Of a stretch of 64,000 bases of DNA, positions 7,523 to 17,098 are shown piece by piece; position 1 is the first letter of the stretch, and every line of letters starts with the position of its first letter. The notes under the pieces were generated by a model, which saw only the letters and a program-made list of their open reading frames with translations, ran no database searches and was not told where the DNA came from. The translations under genes and the position numbers were made by a program. The stretch covers positions 28,625 to 92,624 of the forward strand of contig CANLRB010000020.1 of the NCBI GenBank assembly GCA_947493455.1, read 5' to 3'. This DNA is from an uncultured Pseudoalteromonas sp. Its GTDB lineage: Bacteria > Pseudomonadota > Gammaproteobacteria > Enterobacterales > Alteromonadaceae.

Positions 7523-10237
7523 ATGTCACAATTTTCACATATCACCCTAGAACGGGTCTTTAAAAAAACAGCAATTGCACTTGCATGCTCCGGTGCCTCT
7601 TTTGTTGCATTAGCGCAAGATGCTGATGTCGCAGAACAAGACGCAAAAAATATGGAAGTCATACAAGTAACTGGTTCAAATATTCGTGGTCGCGTCGACT
7701 TTGAATCGCCATCACCGGTCCAAACGGTCGGTGAAGTCGAACTACTTAATACAGGCGCGGTTCAAATACAAGACGTTTTTAAAGGGCTGACAGTCAACTC
7801 CGGTTCACAAACCTCGAATCGCCAAAATGAACGCCAAGGTGTATCGCAATTTAGTTTACGCGGGCTCGGACTGGGTTCCACCTTAACACTTATTAATGGT
7901 CGTCGCGCAGGTCTTGCACCCGCATCCGATGATACCGGTACATTATTTACCGATATCAACCAATACCCCGTCAATATGATCAGCCGCATAGACGTGCTGA
8001 CTGATGGCGCATCCGCGACCTATGGTTCCGAAGCCGTCGCAGGTGTTGTTAACATTATTACTCGCAAAAATTTTGAGGGTTTCGAAATCACCTCTGAATA
8101 TCGCAATGCAAGCAATACATCATTTCAAATCGGCAGTGCTGCGGGTATATCAGGTGAAAAAGGCAATATCAGTGTCTTTGCAACCTACTATAAACAAGAC
8201 GGGAACTTCCGTGGTGAGTTCGATTTCATTCGCGACAATCTGACCTTTTCATCATCTACCGGCTCGCCGGGCACATACGCACTGGCAGTTCGTAATCCCG
8301 ATGGCAGTATTTCATCGGGTATTGGTGATTCTGACTTACGTGTACCTGATGCAAATTGTGAAGCTGCTGGTGGCCATATCAAAAGCAACCGCTGTCGCTA
8401 TAACTTTATCAATCAACGTAAGCTGATTGCCGACGAAAAACGTTTCCAGCTGTTTTCGCAGTTTGACTATGACATCAGCGACACCACGAATGTATTTGGC
8501 GAGTTTAGTTTTTCTCGTAATGAAGTCATCGATGGTTTAGGCGGTGCGGTCCTTCGTACAGGCCCCGTTGATGGCAATATGATTATTAATGGCGACCACC
8601 CGTTTAACTTTTGGGTCGACAATGGCAGTGGCAGCTTAAACTACATGGATCCTTCATTGTACGGCGAACAATGGGCGAATGGCGAGCTTCAAGCTGCTGA
8701 TATTGTCGCTCAATTTCGTCCTGTGGGGATCCACGGTGACGGCGAAAATGCCGAAGATATCTCAACGGTATTTAATAACCTACGCTTTGTTGCAGGGTTA
8801 GATATGGAAGTCAATGAAGATTGGTTCTTTAACACCAGTTTAACTTACGCCAATTCAGAAATGACCCGTCGTGAACCGCGCAACTACGCGGTAGACCTAT
8901 TTCAATCAATTTTAAACGATGGTTTATGGAACCCATTTGGTACCGCACTCGTTGACCCTACGATGGTATCTCCTAAAGATGGCACCACGGTTGCCGGAAA
9001 CCGCGATGATATCTTCCAACGCTTTTCACGCTCAAAAACAAATACGGCACGTATATCGCAACTTGTTGCCGAAGGTATTTTCAGTGGCACCCTCTATGAA
9101 ATGGACGCTGGCCCGCTATCAATGGCGGTAGGTGCTCAATATCGTAAAATTGAAATGGAAGACTACCCTGATGGTTTAAGCGGAGTATTAGAAGGTGGCC
9201 GTGCCGACCAAACATTCCCAACGAAGGGTGACCAAGATGCTTACGCGCTGTTTGCTGAAATCGCGGTACCGTTTACCGAGCAATTGGATGCCCAGTTTGC
9301 CCTGCGCTACGAGGACTATGGCGATCAAGGCGGCAGCACAGTCGACCCTAAAATAGCCTTGCAATATCGTGTAAATGACGACATGTCACTACGTGCATCT
9401 ATGGGTACATCTTTCCAGGCACCGTCAATTCGTCAAGTTGCGGGTTCCGTTGGTAATGCAGGTGTAAGCGATCCGCTCGATCAAACAGGTGCCACCTATA
9501 ACATCACGGTTTACACGGTAGGCTCTGAAGATCTCGAATCGCAATCAGCGACTAACTATAACTTAGGTGTTGTATGGCAACCTGAAGATTTTAATTTTTC
9601 ACTTGATTACTGGAATTACGAATACAAAGACTTGATTTTACCCGGTATGTCGCCTCAAGCTATCATCAATGCAACGCCAAATGGCGAGCAAGTCGTTCGC
9701 GATGGTTCGGGTCAATTAAATGCCGTAGTGACTGGCTTTGAAAACCGCGGTGACGCCACGGCAAACGGCCTTGATTTAGCTGCGCGCTATGCCTTAGCAC
9801 TTGACGATATGGGCCAAGTCGATTTTGATTTTTCGACCACAGTGATCCTTGAATACACGTCGACAGAATTTGCTGGTTTAGATGGTAAAGGTGAACTAAA
9901 AGGCAGTCGTAATTTCAATAATGCATTCGGTTCGGTGCCAGACCTGAAATTCAATACCGGTGCTACATGGCGCTTAAATCAGCATGAAGCCAATATTAGC
10001 ATGCGTTATATCACCGACTATACAGATGATCAGTCAATGGGCAAAATCGACAGCCAGACGACCGTTGATTTGCGTTATTCATATGCTATCGAATCTATGA
10101 ACTCGCTAGTAAGTATCGGCGCAACCAATATCTTTGATAAAAACCCGCCGTTATTAGAACAACGCCCGGGCTTTGATACTGAAGTGCACGATCCGCGTGG
10201 CCGCCAGTTGTACTTAAGATACAAGCAAACATTCTAA
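7523..10237 (+). CDS. TonB-dependent outer-membrane receptor
   Basis: From the ATG at 7523 (GAGGGA eight bases upstream) this is 904 residues; an upstream TTG at 7496 is less likely. A signal peptide (ALACSGASFVALAQ) is followed by a plug domain (MEVIQVTGSNI, then FSLRGLGLGSTLTLINGRR and GSEAVAGVVNIITRK) and a 22-strand-type barrel. The protein ends in aromatic F (LYLRYKQTF), as outer-membrane barrels do. Such receptors move bulky or scarce nutrients into the periplasm using TonB energy. It is divergent from the TTT operon and near the TctC-LuxR regulator, so it may feed the same substrate to that transporter; this is inference from position. Its plug is of the general organic-substrate type, with nothing pointing to iron siderophores. 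Confidence 0.93.
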   Translation: MSQFSHITLERVFKKTAIALACSGASFVALAQDADVAEQDAKNMEVIQVTGSNIRGRVDFESPSPVQTVGEVELLNTGAVQIQDVFKGLTVNSGSQTSNRQNERQGVSQFSLRGLGLGSTLTLINGRRAGLAPASDDTGTLFTDINQYPVNMISRIDVLTDGASATYGSEAVAGVVNIITRKNFEGFEITSEYRNASNTSFQIGSAAGISGEKGNISVFATYYKQDGNFRGEFDFIRDNLTFSSSTGSPGTYALAVRNPDGSISSGIGDSDLRVPDANCEAAGGHIKSNRCRYNFINQRKLIADEKRFQLFSQFDYDISDTTNVFGEFSFSRNEVIDGLGGAVLRTGPVDGNMIINGDHPFNFWVDNGSGSLNYMDPSLYGEQWANGELQAADIVAQFRPVGIHGDGENAEDISTVFNNLRFVAGLDMEVNEDWFFNTSLTYANSEMTRREPRNYAVDLFQSILNDGLWNPFGTALVDPTMVSPKDGTTVAGNRDDIFQRFSRSKTNTARISQLVAEGIFSGTLYEMDAGPLSMAVGAQYRKIEMEDYPDGLSGVLEGGRADQTFPTKGDQDAYALFAEIAVPFTEQLDAQFALRYEDYGDQGGSTVDPKIALQYRVNDDMSLRASMGTSFQAPSIRQVAGSVGNAGVSDPLDQTGATYNITVYTVGSEDLESQSATNYNLGVVWQPEDFNFSLDYWNYEYKDLILPGMSPQAIINATPNGEQVVRDGSGQLNAVVTGFENRGDATANGLDLAARYALALDDMGQVDFDFSTTVILEYTSTEFAGLDGKGELKGSRNFNNAFGSVPDLKFNTGATWRLNQHEANISMRYITDYTDDQSMGKIDSQTTVDLRYSYAIESMNSLVSIGATNIFDKNPPLLEQRPGFDTEVHDPRGRQLYLRYKQTF

Positions 10238-10270
10238 AGATAAGCCTCTTTAGGTTATTAGTATTTCCCT

Positions 10271-10305
10271 GCAAGCGCTTTCAGCTCCAATGAAAGCGCT
10301 TTTTG
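10271..10305 (+). terminator. Intrinsic terminator after the TonB receptor gene
   Basis: A ten-base stem, AGCGCTTTCA (10274-10283) with TGAAAGCGCT (10291-10300), is followed by four T. It lies between the receptor gene and the convergent RND gene. Confidence 0.85.
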
Positions 10306-10324
10306 CTAATTCCATTTTCAGCAA

Positions 10325-13300
10325 TTACACGTTCGCTTTTACTTTATAAAAACCAGCATACAGCGCAGGCACCACGGCAAGCGTCAACACCGTACCAACC
10401 CCTAAGCCAAACGCGATGACACTGGCCATACCATAAAACAAGGGATCTTGGCTGATCATAAGTGGCAATAGCCCCATTATTGTTGTAATCGTTGTCATTG
10501 CGATGGGTCGTAATCGAGTGATACAGGCGTCAATAATTGCTTGATATGGGCTTTTACCCGAGTTTTGTTCGATTTCAATTCGGTCGATAAGCACAATCGC
10601 ATTATTGATAATGATCCCCGCCAAGCTATACAGCCCTAATGTCACCATAAAGCCAAACGGTGCTTGCATCACAAATAAGCCAACCACCGCACCAATAAAT
10701 GAGAGTGGAATTGTAAGTACAATAATCAATGGTTTTCTAAATGAATTAAACTGTGCCACGAGCAAAATCAGAATAAAACCAAGTACCATTGGCATATTAG
10801 CACTTAACGCCTGTTGACCGGCAGCCGACTCTTTAATCACGCCATCGTATTCAATCCAATGATTAACGGGTAAATCACTCTCAAGTTCAGTAATTTTATC
10901 TGCCACCAGCAATTTAAAATCTTCGGCCGACATTGCCGTATTGCGCGCCTCAATACTGATAGTGCGAAACATATCCTCATGATGGATCATTGAATATTGG
11001 TTAACAGGTAAAAAGTCGGCAACTTGAAATAACGGTATCGCATGCCCTGTTTTTTGCGAATAAATAGTTAAGGTACGCAACCTATCGAGGTTATGCCTTT
11101 CGTGCTCATCAGCTCGCCAAACAATCGGGATGATCTCATCGTCTTGACGAAAATTGGTTATACTTGCGCCGCTAAAGTAGCTATCGAGCGCTTGCGCAAT
11201 ATCTGACGAAGTCAGTCCCGCTCGTTTTGCTCTGTGTTGATCTATTTTAACTTCAATCTTAACAATTAAATTTTCCCAATCATTACGCACATTGATGGTA
11301 TTTGGCACCTGATTTAACTGGTCCATTATTTGCTGAGCTTTACGATAAAGCACGTCTTTGTCAGGCCCTTTAACCTGAACTTTTAATATTGACGAATCCG
11401 ATGGCCCTAAAAACATTTTTTTGACGCGAGCCGACACATTTGGGAACTGCGCTTCGATTTGCCTATCAAGTAAATGTACTTGATTTGCGATATCCGTGCC
11501 TGGTTTCACATTAAGCACAATAAAGCCTTTATTCTCAGCGGGGTCCTCGGGGTTTAATGACAATACAAAACGAGGCCCGCTAAAGCCAACATAGGCCGAA
11601 TAGCTCTCTATATACTCACGTTGTTCAGGCAAATTAAGCCAATCAAAAATCGCCAACATTTGGTTATCTGTCGCACGAGATGATGTGCCATTTGGCAAAT
11701 CAATATTAACTAGAATTTGCATGCGGTCTGAATCAGGGAAAAACTGCTTGGCGACATATTTCATTGACGCTGCTGAGGCAATAAATAGCGCAAACATCGA
11801 CACTAAAAAAAGTGTTTTATGCTTTAGCACTGTATGTAAAAACTGCGAATAAAGGGCATAAAAACGATTCGCAGGCTGCGGTTCAGCTATTGTATTATTT
11901 GCTGAAGGCAGTTTAATAAAATAGTAACTCAAGATAGGCGTCACTAAAAGTGCCAATAGCCAACTCGCAAGCAAGGTAATTAGAATGACCAGCGAAATAG
12001 AACGGGTATATTCACCGGCGACATGCTCAGCCAACATCAATGGCAGGAAGAACAAAATCGTTGTTACCGATGAACTTAACAAAGGTAATGCCAATTCTTG
12101 ACAGCCTTGTAACATGGCGTCAAAACGTGCCACACCTTGTTCAATGCGGCGTTTAAAGTCTTCCGCTATCACAATGCCATTATCAACCAGTAATCCCAGT
12201 GAAATAATAAGTGTTGCCAAGCTCATTCGCTCAAGTTTAATGCCAACAAACATCATCACTGACAGCGACGTCAACATCACAAACGGGACGATTGCACCCA
12301 CAATCAAACCGGTTCTCATACCTAAAAACAAGACGACAACGACAAGCACTATCGCCAAAGTCTGCAACACATTGATTGACACGCCGCGCACTGTTTTTTC
12401 GACTTGTTCCGCTTGATAAGTTGCAATATTGAGTTGATAACCAATCGGCAACGTTGCGGTAATATCGTCAATTTTAGCTGTAAAACGCGGTGCAAACTCC
12501 AAAATGTTATATTCAGGCAACATAGCGGTGGCAAAGAAAATAGCAGGCTGCCCATTGAAATAAGCCAGCTTATCAGGCGGGTCGATATACCCTTTACGGA
12601 TCAGGACAATGTCTTTTAAAGCAATGAAATCATCACTGTTTGGAATATTGATAAAGGTATTTGCGATGTCTTCGATTGAATTAAAGTTACCCGAGGGTTC
12701 GACAATAAAACTGCGAGCACCTGTATCAACCCGACCACCAGAGCGCACAATATTTTGATTTTGCAGTTCGGCAATTAGCGCTTTAGGTGAAATACCTAAT
12801 TGCGCCAACTTTGCATTCGACGCTTCTAAAAATATACGCTCTTTTTGCGCACCTAATATGTCTATTTTTTTAGTCCCTTCAACACCATATAAAGTATCGC
12901 GGACATGCTGCGCAATATCGTACATTTGCGCCATATCAAATCCATCTGCGGTGAGTGCGAGTGTCACAACCGATACATCACCAAATTCATCATTAACATG
13001 TGAAGGGCGTGTGCCTGAGGGTAAATTAACTTGAGCTGCGTCGACTTTATTACGTAAATCTTGCCAAATTTGATCAAGGTTAAAGTAGCGATCATAAATT
13101 TTAACATGAATCGTCGATAGCCCTGTCGAAGAGGCCGACTTGATTTCCTTTACTTCAGGAATTTTTCGAATTTCTTCTTCAAGTTTTTTTGTGATGAGCT
13201 GCTCAATGCGATCGGGTGCCATGCCCGGAAACTGTGTTGTCACAATCGCTTCACGAATCGTAATACTGGGATCTTCTTGTGCAGGTAACGTAAAATACGC

Positions 13301-13381
13301 AAATACCCCATTAAATAACAGTAAGGTAAGAATTAAAAAGACGGGCTTTTTATATTTAAACGAAAACGCTGTTAAATTCAT
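10325..13381 (-). CDS. RND-family efflux permease (HAE-type inner-membrane pump)
   Basis: The 1018-residue length is standard for RND drug/proton antiporters. It has the two-fold layout of the family: one N-terminal membrane helix, a large periplasmic porter loop, a block of helices (ISLGLLVDNGIVIAEDF, including the proton-relay acidic residues), a second porter loop, and a second block (LAGIIINNAIVLIDRIEIE). The closing helices include IAMTTITTIMGLLPLM. It works in the inner membrane with the adaptor encoded just upstream (9 bases between genes) and presumably an outer-membrane TolC-type channel, which is not in this window. A TetR repressor is divergent from the pair. Closest in style to the smaller AcrB-like pumps paired with lipoprotein adaptors; substrates are not predictable. 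Confidence 0.94.
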   Translation of the reverse strand: MNLTAFSFKYKKPVFLILTLLLFNGVFAYFTLPAQEDPSITIREAIVTTQFPGMAPDRIEQLITKKLEEEIRKIPEVKEIKSASSTGLSTIHVKIYDRYFNLDQIWQDLRNKVDAAQVNLPSGTRPSHVNDEFGDVSVVTLALTADGFDMAQMYDIAQHVRDTLYGVEGTKKIDILGAQKERIFLEASNAKLAQLGISPKALIAELQNQNIVRSGGRVDTGARSFIVEPSGNFNSIEDIANTFINIPNSDDFIALKDIVLIRKGYIDPPDKLAYFNGQPAIFFATAMLPEYNILEFAPRFTAKIDDITATLPIGYQLNIATYQAEQVEKTVRGVSINVLQTLAIVLVVVVLFLGMRTGLIVGAIVPFVMLTSLSVMMFVGIKLERMSLATLIISLGLLVDNGIVIAEDFKRRIEQGVARFDAMLQGCQELALPLLSSSVTTILFFLPLMLAEHVAGEYTRSISLVILITLLASWLLALLVTPILSYYFIKLPSANNTIAEPQPANRFYALYSQFLHTVLKHKTLFLVSMFALFIASAASMKYVAKQFFPDSDRMQILVNIDLPNGTSSRATDNQMLAIFDWLNLPEQREYIESYSAYVGFSGPRFVLSLNPEDPAENKGFIVLNVKPGTDIANQVHLLDRQIEAQFPNVSARVKKMFLGPSDSSILKVQVKGPDKDVLYRKAQQIMDQLNQVPNTINVRNDWENLIVKIEVKIDQHRAKRAGLTSSDIAQALDSYFSGASITNFRQDDEIIPIVWRADEHERHNLDRLRTLTIYSQKTGHAIPLFQVADFLPVNQYSMIHHEDMFRTISIEARNTAMSAEDFKLLVADKITELESDLPVNHWIEYDGVIKESAAGQQALSANMPMVLGFILILLVAQFNSFRKPLIIVLTIPLSFIGAVVGLFVMQAPFGFMVTLGLYSLAGIIINNAIVLIDRIEIEQNSGKSPYQAIIDACITRLRPIAMTTITTIMGLLPLMISQDPLFYGMASVIAFGLGVGTVLTLAVVPALYAGFYKVKANV

Positions 13382-13390
13382 TGTGCGCTC

Positions 13391-14491
13391 CTAATTAAAG
13401 CGTTGGGTGTGCTTATCAAGTAAAGTGACAGGCTGCCCATCACGTAAAAATGCGACTCCCGCAACAGCGACTATCTCTCCCTCCGTCAACCCTTTTGAAA
13501 TAAATACTTGGTTATTAAATACATTTTCCGTTTGAACATAACGTTTCTTAACTGTTCCCGTGTCTTTTTCAAATACAAACACAAACGCTTTTTGATCAAG
13601 GTCTGCACCGAGCGCATCCACCGGTACTTTTACCGAGAGTCCTTTAAAACCAGTGCGCCCCATTCCTTCATAAGTAAAATCAACTTCAGCCGTCATACCT
13701 GCTCGTAGTTCACTATGAGGTTGGTTTAGCACAACCGTTAGCGGAAACGCATTTGCCGATTCTGCGCGAGTACCGATTTCAGTGATGGTTCCGGCAATAG
13801 TTAGGTTAGGAAGTACAGGAAAATGAACATTGAGTTGGGTTTGTGGCTTTAATTCTCGGATCAAGGTTTCAGGTACCATCAAACGCACTTCTAAGCCGTG
13901 ATCGCCTTCAATTTCAAACACCGCTTGACCGGTAGCAACTTGTTGAGATGGTTCTATTAACCGCTTAGTTATAATGCCGTTGTAAGGGGCAACCAGATGA
14001 CTATCCGCGAGATTCTTTTGCGCGATTTCCAATTGAGCCTGTGCGACAGCAACCGCACTTTTGGTCGAATCAAATGCCGCTTTTGAATTATCAAACCCCG
14101 ATTGCGATACTAAGCCCTGCTGGCTTAATTTACGATATCGTTCGAATTCGTTTTTCGCTTCGCGATGGCTTGCTCGAGCCTGATTTAGTTGCGCTTCAGC
14201 TGATTGCAAACTTAAGTTAAAGCTAAGTTCATTAAGCTTTGCAAGCTCCTGCCCTTGCACCACCTTATCGCCCAAATTGACAAAAACGTGGTCGACTTTG
14301 CCATACACTTCAAAACTTAGTTTCGCTGCTTCGACCGGCGCTACGATGCCGGACAAAGTGCGGATCTGTTCAAGTGGCGACGCGGCAACTTGTTTCCAAG
14401 CAATTGGGCGAACTTGAGTTTTTTTTTCGATTTCAGGCTTTGAGCAAGCCTGTAGCATGACAAAAATTACAATCAACAAAAATAATCGCAT
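13391..14491 (-). CDS. Periplasmic adaptor (membrane fusion) lipoprotein of the RND pump
   Basis: This 366-residue protein has a lipoprotein signal ending at C16 (MLQAC). The adaptor domains follow in order: a first biotinyl/lipoyl half (VFVNLGDKVVQGQELAKL), an alpha-helical hairpin (about 95-160, rich in A, Q, E, K), a second lipoyl half (SHLVAPYNGIITKRLIEPSQQV) and a beta-barrel and membrane-proximal domain (GMTAEVDF). It bridges the RND permease and an outer-membrane channel. First gene of the efflux operon; its promoter region shares the operator pair with the divergent TetR gene. Confidence 0.94.
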   Translation of the reverse strand: MRLFLLIVIFVMLQACSKPEIEKKTQVRPIAWKQVAASPLEQIRTLSGIVAPVEAAKLSFEVYGKVDHVFVNLGDKVVQGQELAKLNELSFNLSLQSAEAQLNQARASHREAKNEFERYRKLSQQGLVSQSGFDNSKAAFDSTKSAVAVAQAQLEIAQKNLADSHLVAPYNGIITKRLIEPSQQVATGQAVFEIEGDHGLEVRLMVPETLIRELKPQTQLNVHFPVLPNLTIAGTITEIGTRAESANAFPLTVVLNQPHSELRAGMTAEVDFTYEGMGRTGFKGLSVKVPVDALGADLDQKAFVFVFEKDTGTVKKRYVQTENVFNNQVFISKGLTEGEIVAVAGVAFLRDGQPVTLLDKHTQRFN

Positions 14492-14568
14492 GGCTTTTTT
14501 CCATAGTAAGCGTTTGTTTATATCATTAGCCTAGTTGCTAATTTGCAGATGTTATACGCAAAAATACA

Positions 14569-14615
14569 TTTGGTACTGGCTAGTACCAAATAGTTTGGTA
14601 CTATATGGTACCAAT
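14569..14615. promoter_or_regulatory. Two tandem palindromic operators between the efflux operon and its TetR gene
   Basis: Site 1 (14569-14590) is a perfect palindrome with arms TTTGGTACT and AGTACCAAA around a 4-base centre. Site 2 (14594-14615) has arms TTTGGTACT and GGTACCAAT, matching 7 of 9. The centres are 25 bases apart. Their place between the divergent tetR and pump genes is typical of TetR-family autoregulatory operators, so this repressor very probably binds here. Confidence 0.85.
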
Positions 14616-14646
14616 GTCAATCAATCTATTACGTGAATGTGTAATC

Positions 14647-15282
14647 ATGATGGATCTAAATCAAATTACCGCTGAATCCCCATTATCAGAAAGGGGCAAG
14701 AAAATACTCAATGCGGCACAAGTGTTATTCTTAAAACATGGTTATAAAGATACATCGCTAGAAATGATCATTAATGAATCCGGCGGGTCTCGACGCTCGA
14801 TCTACAGTGAGTTTGGCAACAAGCAAGGATTACTCATTGCTGTTATTCGTGAACATATCGCTAATCAAGTAGGTACTCTACAATCAATTAACTATCATGT
14901 ATCGCCCGAGCAAGCGCTCAAAGAAACGGCAATACAATTTCTCACCGGAATGCTACACGAAACGCTCATCGCTTTATTCCGCTTAGTCATCCATATCGTG
15001 CCCGAACTACCCAAAATAGGTAAACTCATCTATCAATATGGTCCTCTCAGCGGCAGTGACCCAATAAAGCATTATTTAATTCACTTAGATAAAGAAAAGC
15101 TGCTTGATATAGATGATGCTGATTTTGCGGCTAAATTATTTATCGAAATGATAAAAGGACGATTGCATATCAAAGCGATTTTAGTACCCAATGAAACGAT
15201 TTCATCGCAAGAGATATGTGAACATGTTGAAAAGTCGGTCGCTTTATTTTTGAAAATGTATAAACGCGAGGATAACTATTAA
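14647..15282 (+). CDS. TetR/AcrR-family transcriptional regulator of the efflux operon
   Basis: Starting at the ATG at 14647 it is 211 residues; an upstream in-frame ATG at 14605 overlaps the operator and is unlikely. The N-terminal helix-turn-helix is clear (GKKILNAAQVLFLKHGYKD, SLEMIINESGGSRRSIYSEFGNK). The C-terminal helical ligand and dimer domain resembles AefR-type TetR regulators (FLTGMLHETLIALFRLVIHI). It is divergent from the RND pair with two operators between, so the expected role is repression of the pump and of itself, relieved by a pump substrate. The inducer is unknown. Confidence 0.92.
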   Translation: MMDLNQITAESPLSERGKKILNAAQVLFLKHGYKDTSLEMIINESGGSRRSIYSEFGNKQGLLIAVIREHIANQVGTLQSINYHVSPEQALKETAIQFLTGMLHETLIALFRLVIHIVPELPKIGKLIYQYGPLSGSDPIKHYLIHLDKEKLLDIDDADFAAKLFIEMIKGRLHIKAILVPNETISSQEICEHVEKSVALFLKMYKREDNY

Positions 15283-15408
15283 GCGACAGCTAAGTAAGAC
15301 AGTTTTATTTTAATACGTATTCCTTTACCAAAGTACGAATCAACTTCTACAACCCCATTTAATTGTTCAACTTCGTAACTCACTGCGTATAAGTAGACAA
15401 TGCGCTAT

Positions 15409-15435
15409 ATTCGCGCGAGAAAAAATCGCGCGAAT
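15409..15435. repeat. Perfect GC-rich hairpin between convergent genes
   Basis: ATTCGCGCGA (15409-15418) and TCGCGCGAAT (15426-15435) form a ten-base stem with loop GAAAAAA. No T run follows on either strand, though the minus-strand loop is T-rich. It sits between the convergent tetR and cyclase genes and may act as a transcript end for both. Confidence 0.6.
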
Positions 15436-15451
15436 GAAATGTGAACACACT

Positions 15452-16318
15452 TTAAAATAGTGCAAACGCATTTAACGGCGCACCTGTTGCTCCTTTTATT
15501 TTGACAGGGTTCATGACCACAGGAAAGTGATATTTCTGTTTATCATTTGACGCTTTTGCAATATTTTCTAAATTAATATTTTCGACGATATAAATGCCGT
15601 TTTGTGCAATCAGAATACGATGTGCAGGGAATGTTGTCCCCTGCTCTGGATACACGTCAAATGTAAGCGTATCCATCGCAGCTAAAAATATTTTCTTTTT
15701 AGCAAGCCATAACGCAGCCTCTTCGCCAACACCGGGGCGAAGTCCCATATAAACACTTTGTTGGCTGTCAAAGTATTGACCAAAGCCGGTACGAATTAAT
15801 ACCGAATCACCTGCTTTCAACTTGCTGCCCTGTGTTTTTAAGGCCAGCTTTAAATCTGCCACCGTTATTTCATAACCGGCAGGCAGTGCTGCAACATTTT
15901 TTGCTTTAGCAATATCAATTAAGACACCACGATTGATATACTTTTCTACTGGGTAGCTCTCAATACCGTGCGCAAGTAGCCCGCCAGGACCCTCGTTTGC
16001 TACTGCGTCAGTACCGTCAAATAACTTACCTTGATGTCCTATATGCCCTAGCGCATCAATAGTTGGAGCGCCATGTTGCCCGCTAAAAAACGTCATATCG
16101 GATGCAAATGACATACCTGGGATCATGCCATCCGTTTGTTTATGCGTATTGGTTAGCGCTTGCTTATAAGGCGGGTTAAATGATAGTAAGGGTGACTGCT
16201 CGTGCCATGTAAAGTTTAAATCAATGACGGTTGCATTTAATACTTCATCGTGTGGTTTGGCGAAAATTGGGGTCGCTATCAATATACACAATAAGGATAG
16301 CGTTGTGAGAGATTTCAT
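15452..16318 (-). CDS. Exported cyclase / kynurenine-formamidase-like metal hydrolase
   Basis: Using the ATG at 16318 the product is 288 residues with a clear signal peptide (SLLCILIATPIFA). The body fits the cyclase family (Pfam PF04199), which includes kynurenine formamidases. The metal-binding block appears as GQHGAPTIDALGHIGHQ, the counterpart of the HxGTHxDxPxH motif; the second Gly-Thr pair is replaced by Ala-Pro. A later conserved stretch is MDTLTFDVYPEQGTTFPAHRILI. The signal peptide places it in the periplasm, so it is unlikely to be a cytoplasmic tryptophan-breakdown enzyme. It stands alone, with no kyn genes nearby. An upstream in-frame start at 16345 would add nine residues before the signal peptide and is less likely. 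Confidence 0.85.
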   Translation of the reverse strand: MKSLTTLSLLCILIATPIFAKPHDEVLNATVIDLNFTWHEQSPLLSFNPPYKQALTNTHKQTDGMIPGMSFASDMTFFSGQHGAPTIDALGHIGHQGKLFDGTDAVANEGPGGLLAHGIESYPVEKYINRGVLIDIAKAKNVAALPAGYEITVADLKLALKTQGSKLKAGDSVLIRTGFGQYFDSQQSVYMGLRPGVGEEAALWLAKKKIFLAAMDTLTFDVYPEQGTTFPAHRILIAQNGIYIVENINLENIAKASNDKQKYHFPVVMNPVKIKGATGAPLNAFALF

Positions 16319-16441
16319 ATTGATTCCATTTATTATTATTCTCAATTAAGACTACTACAGTGTATTAGAAAAATAAAAAAATGGTAAGTATTTGACTCTT
16401 TTTAGCATTTTTTCAAATACAACGCCTAAATATCGTAGGCA

Positions 16442-16516
16442 TGGCGTCCCCTACAGGAATCGAACCTGTATCTAAGACTTAGGAGGTCCTTGTTTTATCC
16501 ATTAAACTAAGAGGAC
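16442..16516 (-). tRNA. tRNA-Arg (anticodon CCT)
   Basis: The minus strand folds as a cloverleaf. The acceptor arm starts GTCCTCT at 16516 and pairs with AGGGGAC. The D-arm contains TTAATGGATAAAAC, the anticodon stem AGGAC/GTCTT encloses the loop CTCCTAA with anticodon CCT, and the T-arm reads ACAGGTTCGATTCCTGT. The 3' end has discriminator G and an encoded CCA ending at 16442. It reads AGG codons. Its 5' end lies 20 bases from the stop of the last FlgO-like gene. Confidence 0.96.
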
Positions 16517-16535
16517 ATAATTGGATAGTGCTATG

Positions 16536-17087
16536 CTAATACACGAGCTGATATGGGATCAAGGAATGTGTGGCACCTATAATACGTTTGTCTAATCGAG
16601 AAATAATTCGCGCGTGGACAACCACTCCCTTTTCATCGTAAATAAATGTACCAGCCAGAATATAATCGAAATCATTATTTACGCTACCTTTATCCCGTGT
16701 AAATACGATATCACCGCTTTGCAATACATCTATATGTGAATTCATTTTATAATCTACGACAGGTACGCCTAAGCGTCTAATTTCAGTAATGAAAGTTTCG
16801 GATAGTTGGTTACCTAAGCGGCTTGTTGTATTGAGCGAATTGTCTAAATCAACGAATGATGCAATCGCAACACTATATTCAGTCTCAAGCTCTGGAATAG
16901 CTGTGACTAAACGTGTTGCCATCTGTTCAACATACTCGTCCATTAAATAGTCGTTGAATGCACCGACTCTCATTTGCGCTTGAAAAGGCCCTGACTCACC
17001 TTCCATCGCTACCATTGAAGGTGCTTGATTGTTGATATGACATCCGCTTAAAGCAAGTGCCATGCAAAAAGCAATGAATACTCTCAT
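16536..17087 (-). CDS. FlgO-like lipoprotein, copy 3 of 3
   Basis: This 183-residue protein has a lipoprotein signal (ALSGC, Cys 16) and a FlgO-type domain: VAIASFVDLDNSLNTTSRLGNQLSETFITEIRRLG with VPVVDYK, then a DYILAGTFIYDEKGVVVHARII strand region. FlgO of Vibrio is an outer-membrane lipoprotein needed for normal flagella. No flagellar genes are in this window, so the label describes the fold and not a proven flagellar role. It is the last of three tandem homologues, 11 bases after the previous one. Confidence 0.8.
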   Translation of the reverse strand: MRVFIAFCMALALSGCHINNQAPSMVAMEGESGPFQAQMRVGAFNDYLMDEYVEQMATRLVTAIPELETEYSVAIASFVDLDNSLNTTSRLGNQLSETFITEIRRLGVPVVDYKMNSHIDVLQSGDIVFTRDKGSVNNDFDYILAGTFIYDEKGVVVHARIISRLDKRIIGATHSLIPYQLVY

Positions 17088-17098
17088 CTTATTACACC

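Noticed and set aside
15409-15435. Classical intrinsic terminator
   Set aside because: The stem is perfect, but neither strand has a T run directly after it, so it is listed only as a hairpin.
15452-16318. Cytoplasmic kynurenine formamidase (KynB)
   Set aside because: The product has a signal peptide and there are no tryptophan or kynurenine genes near, so only the family assignment is kept.
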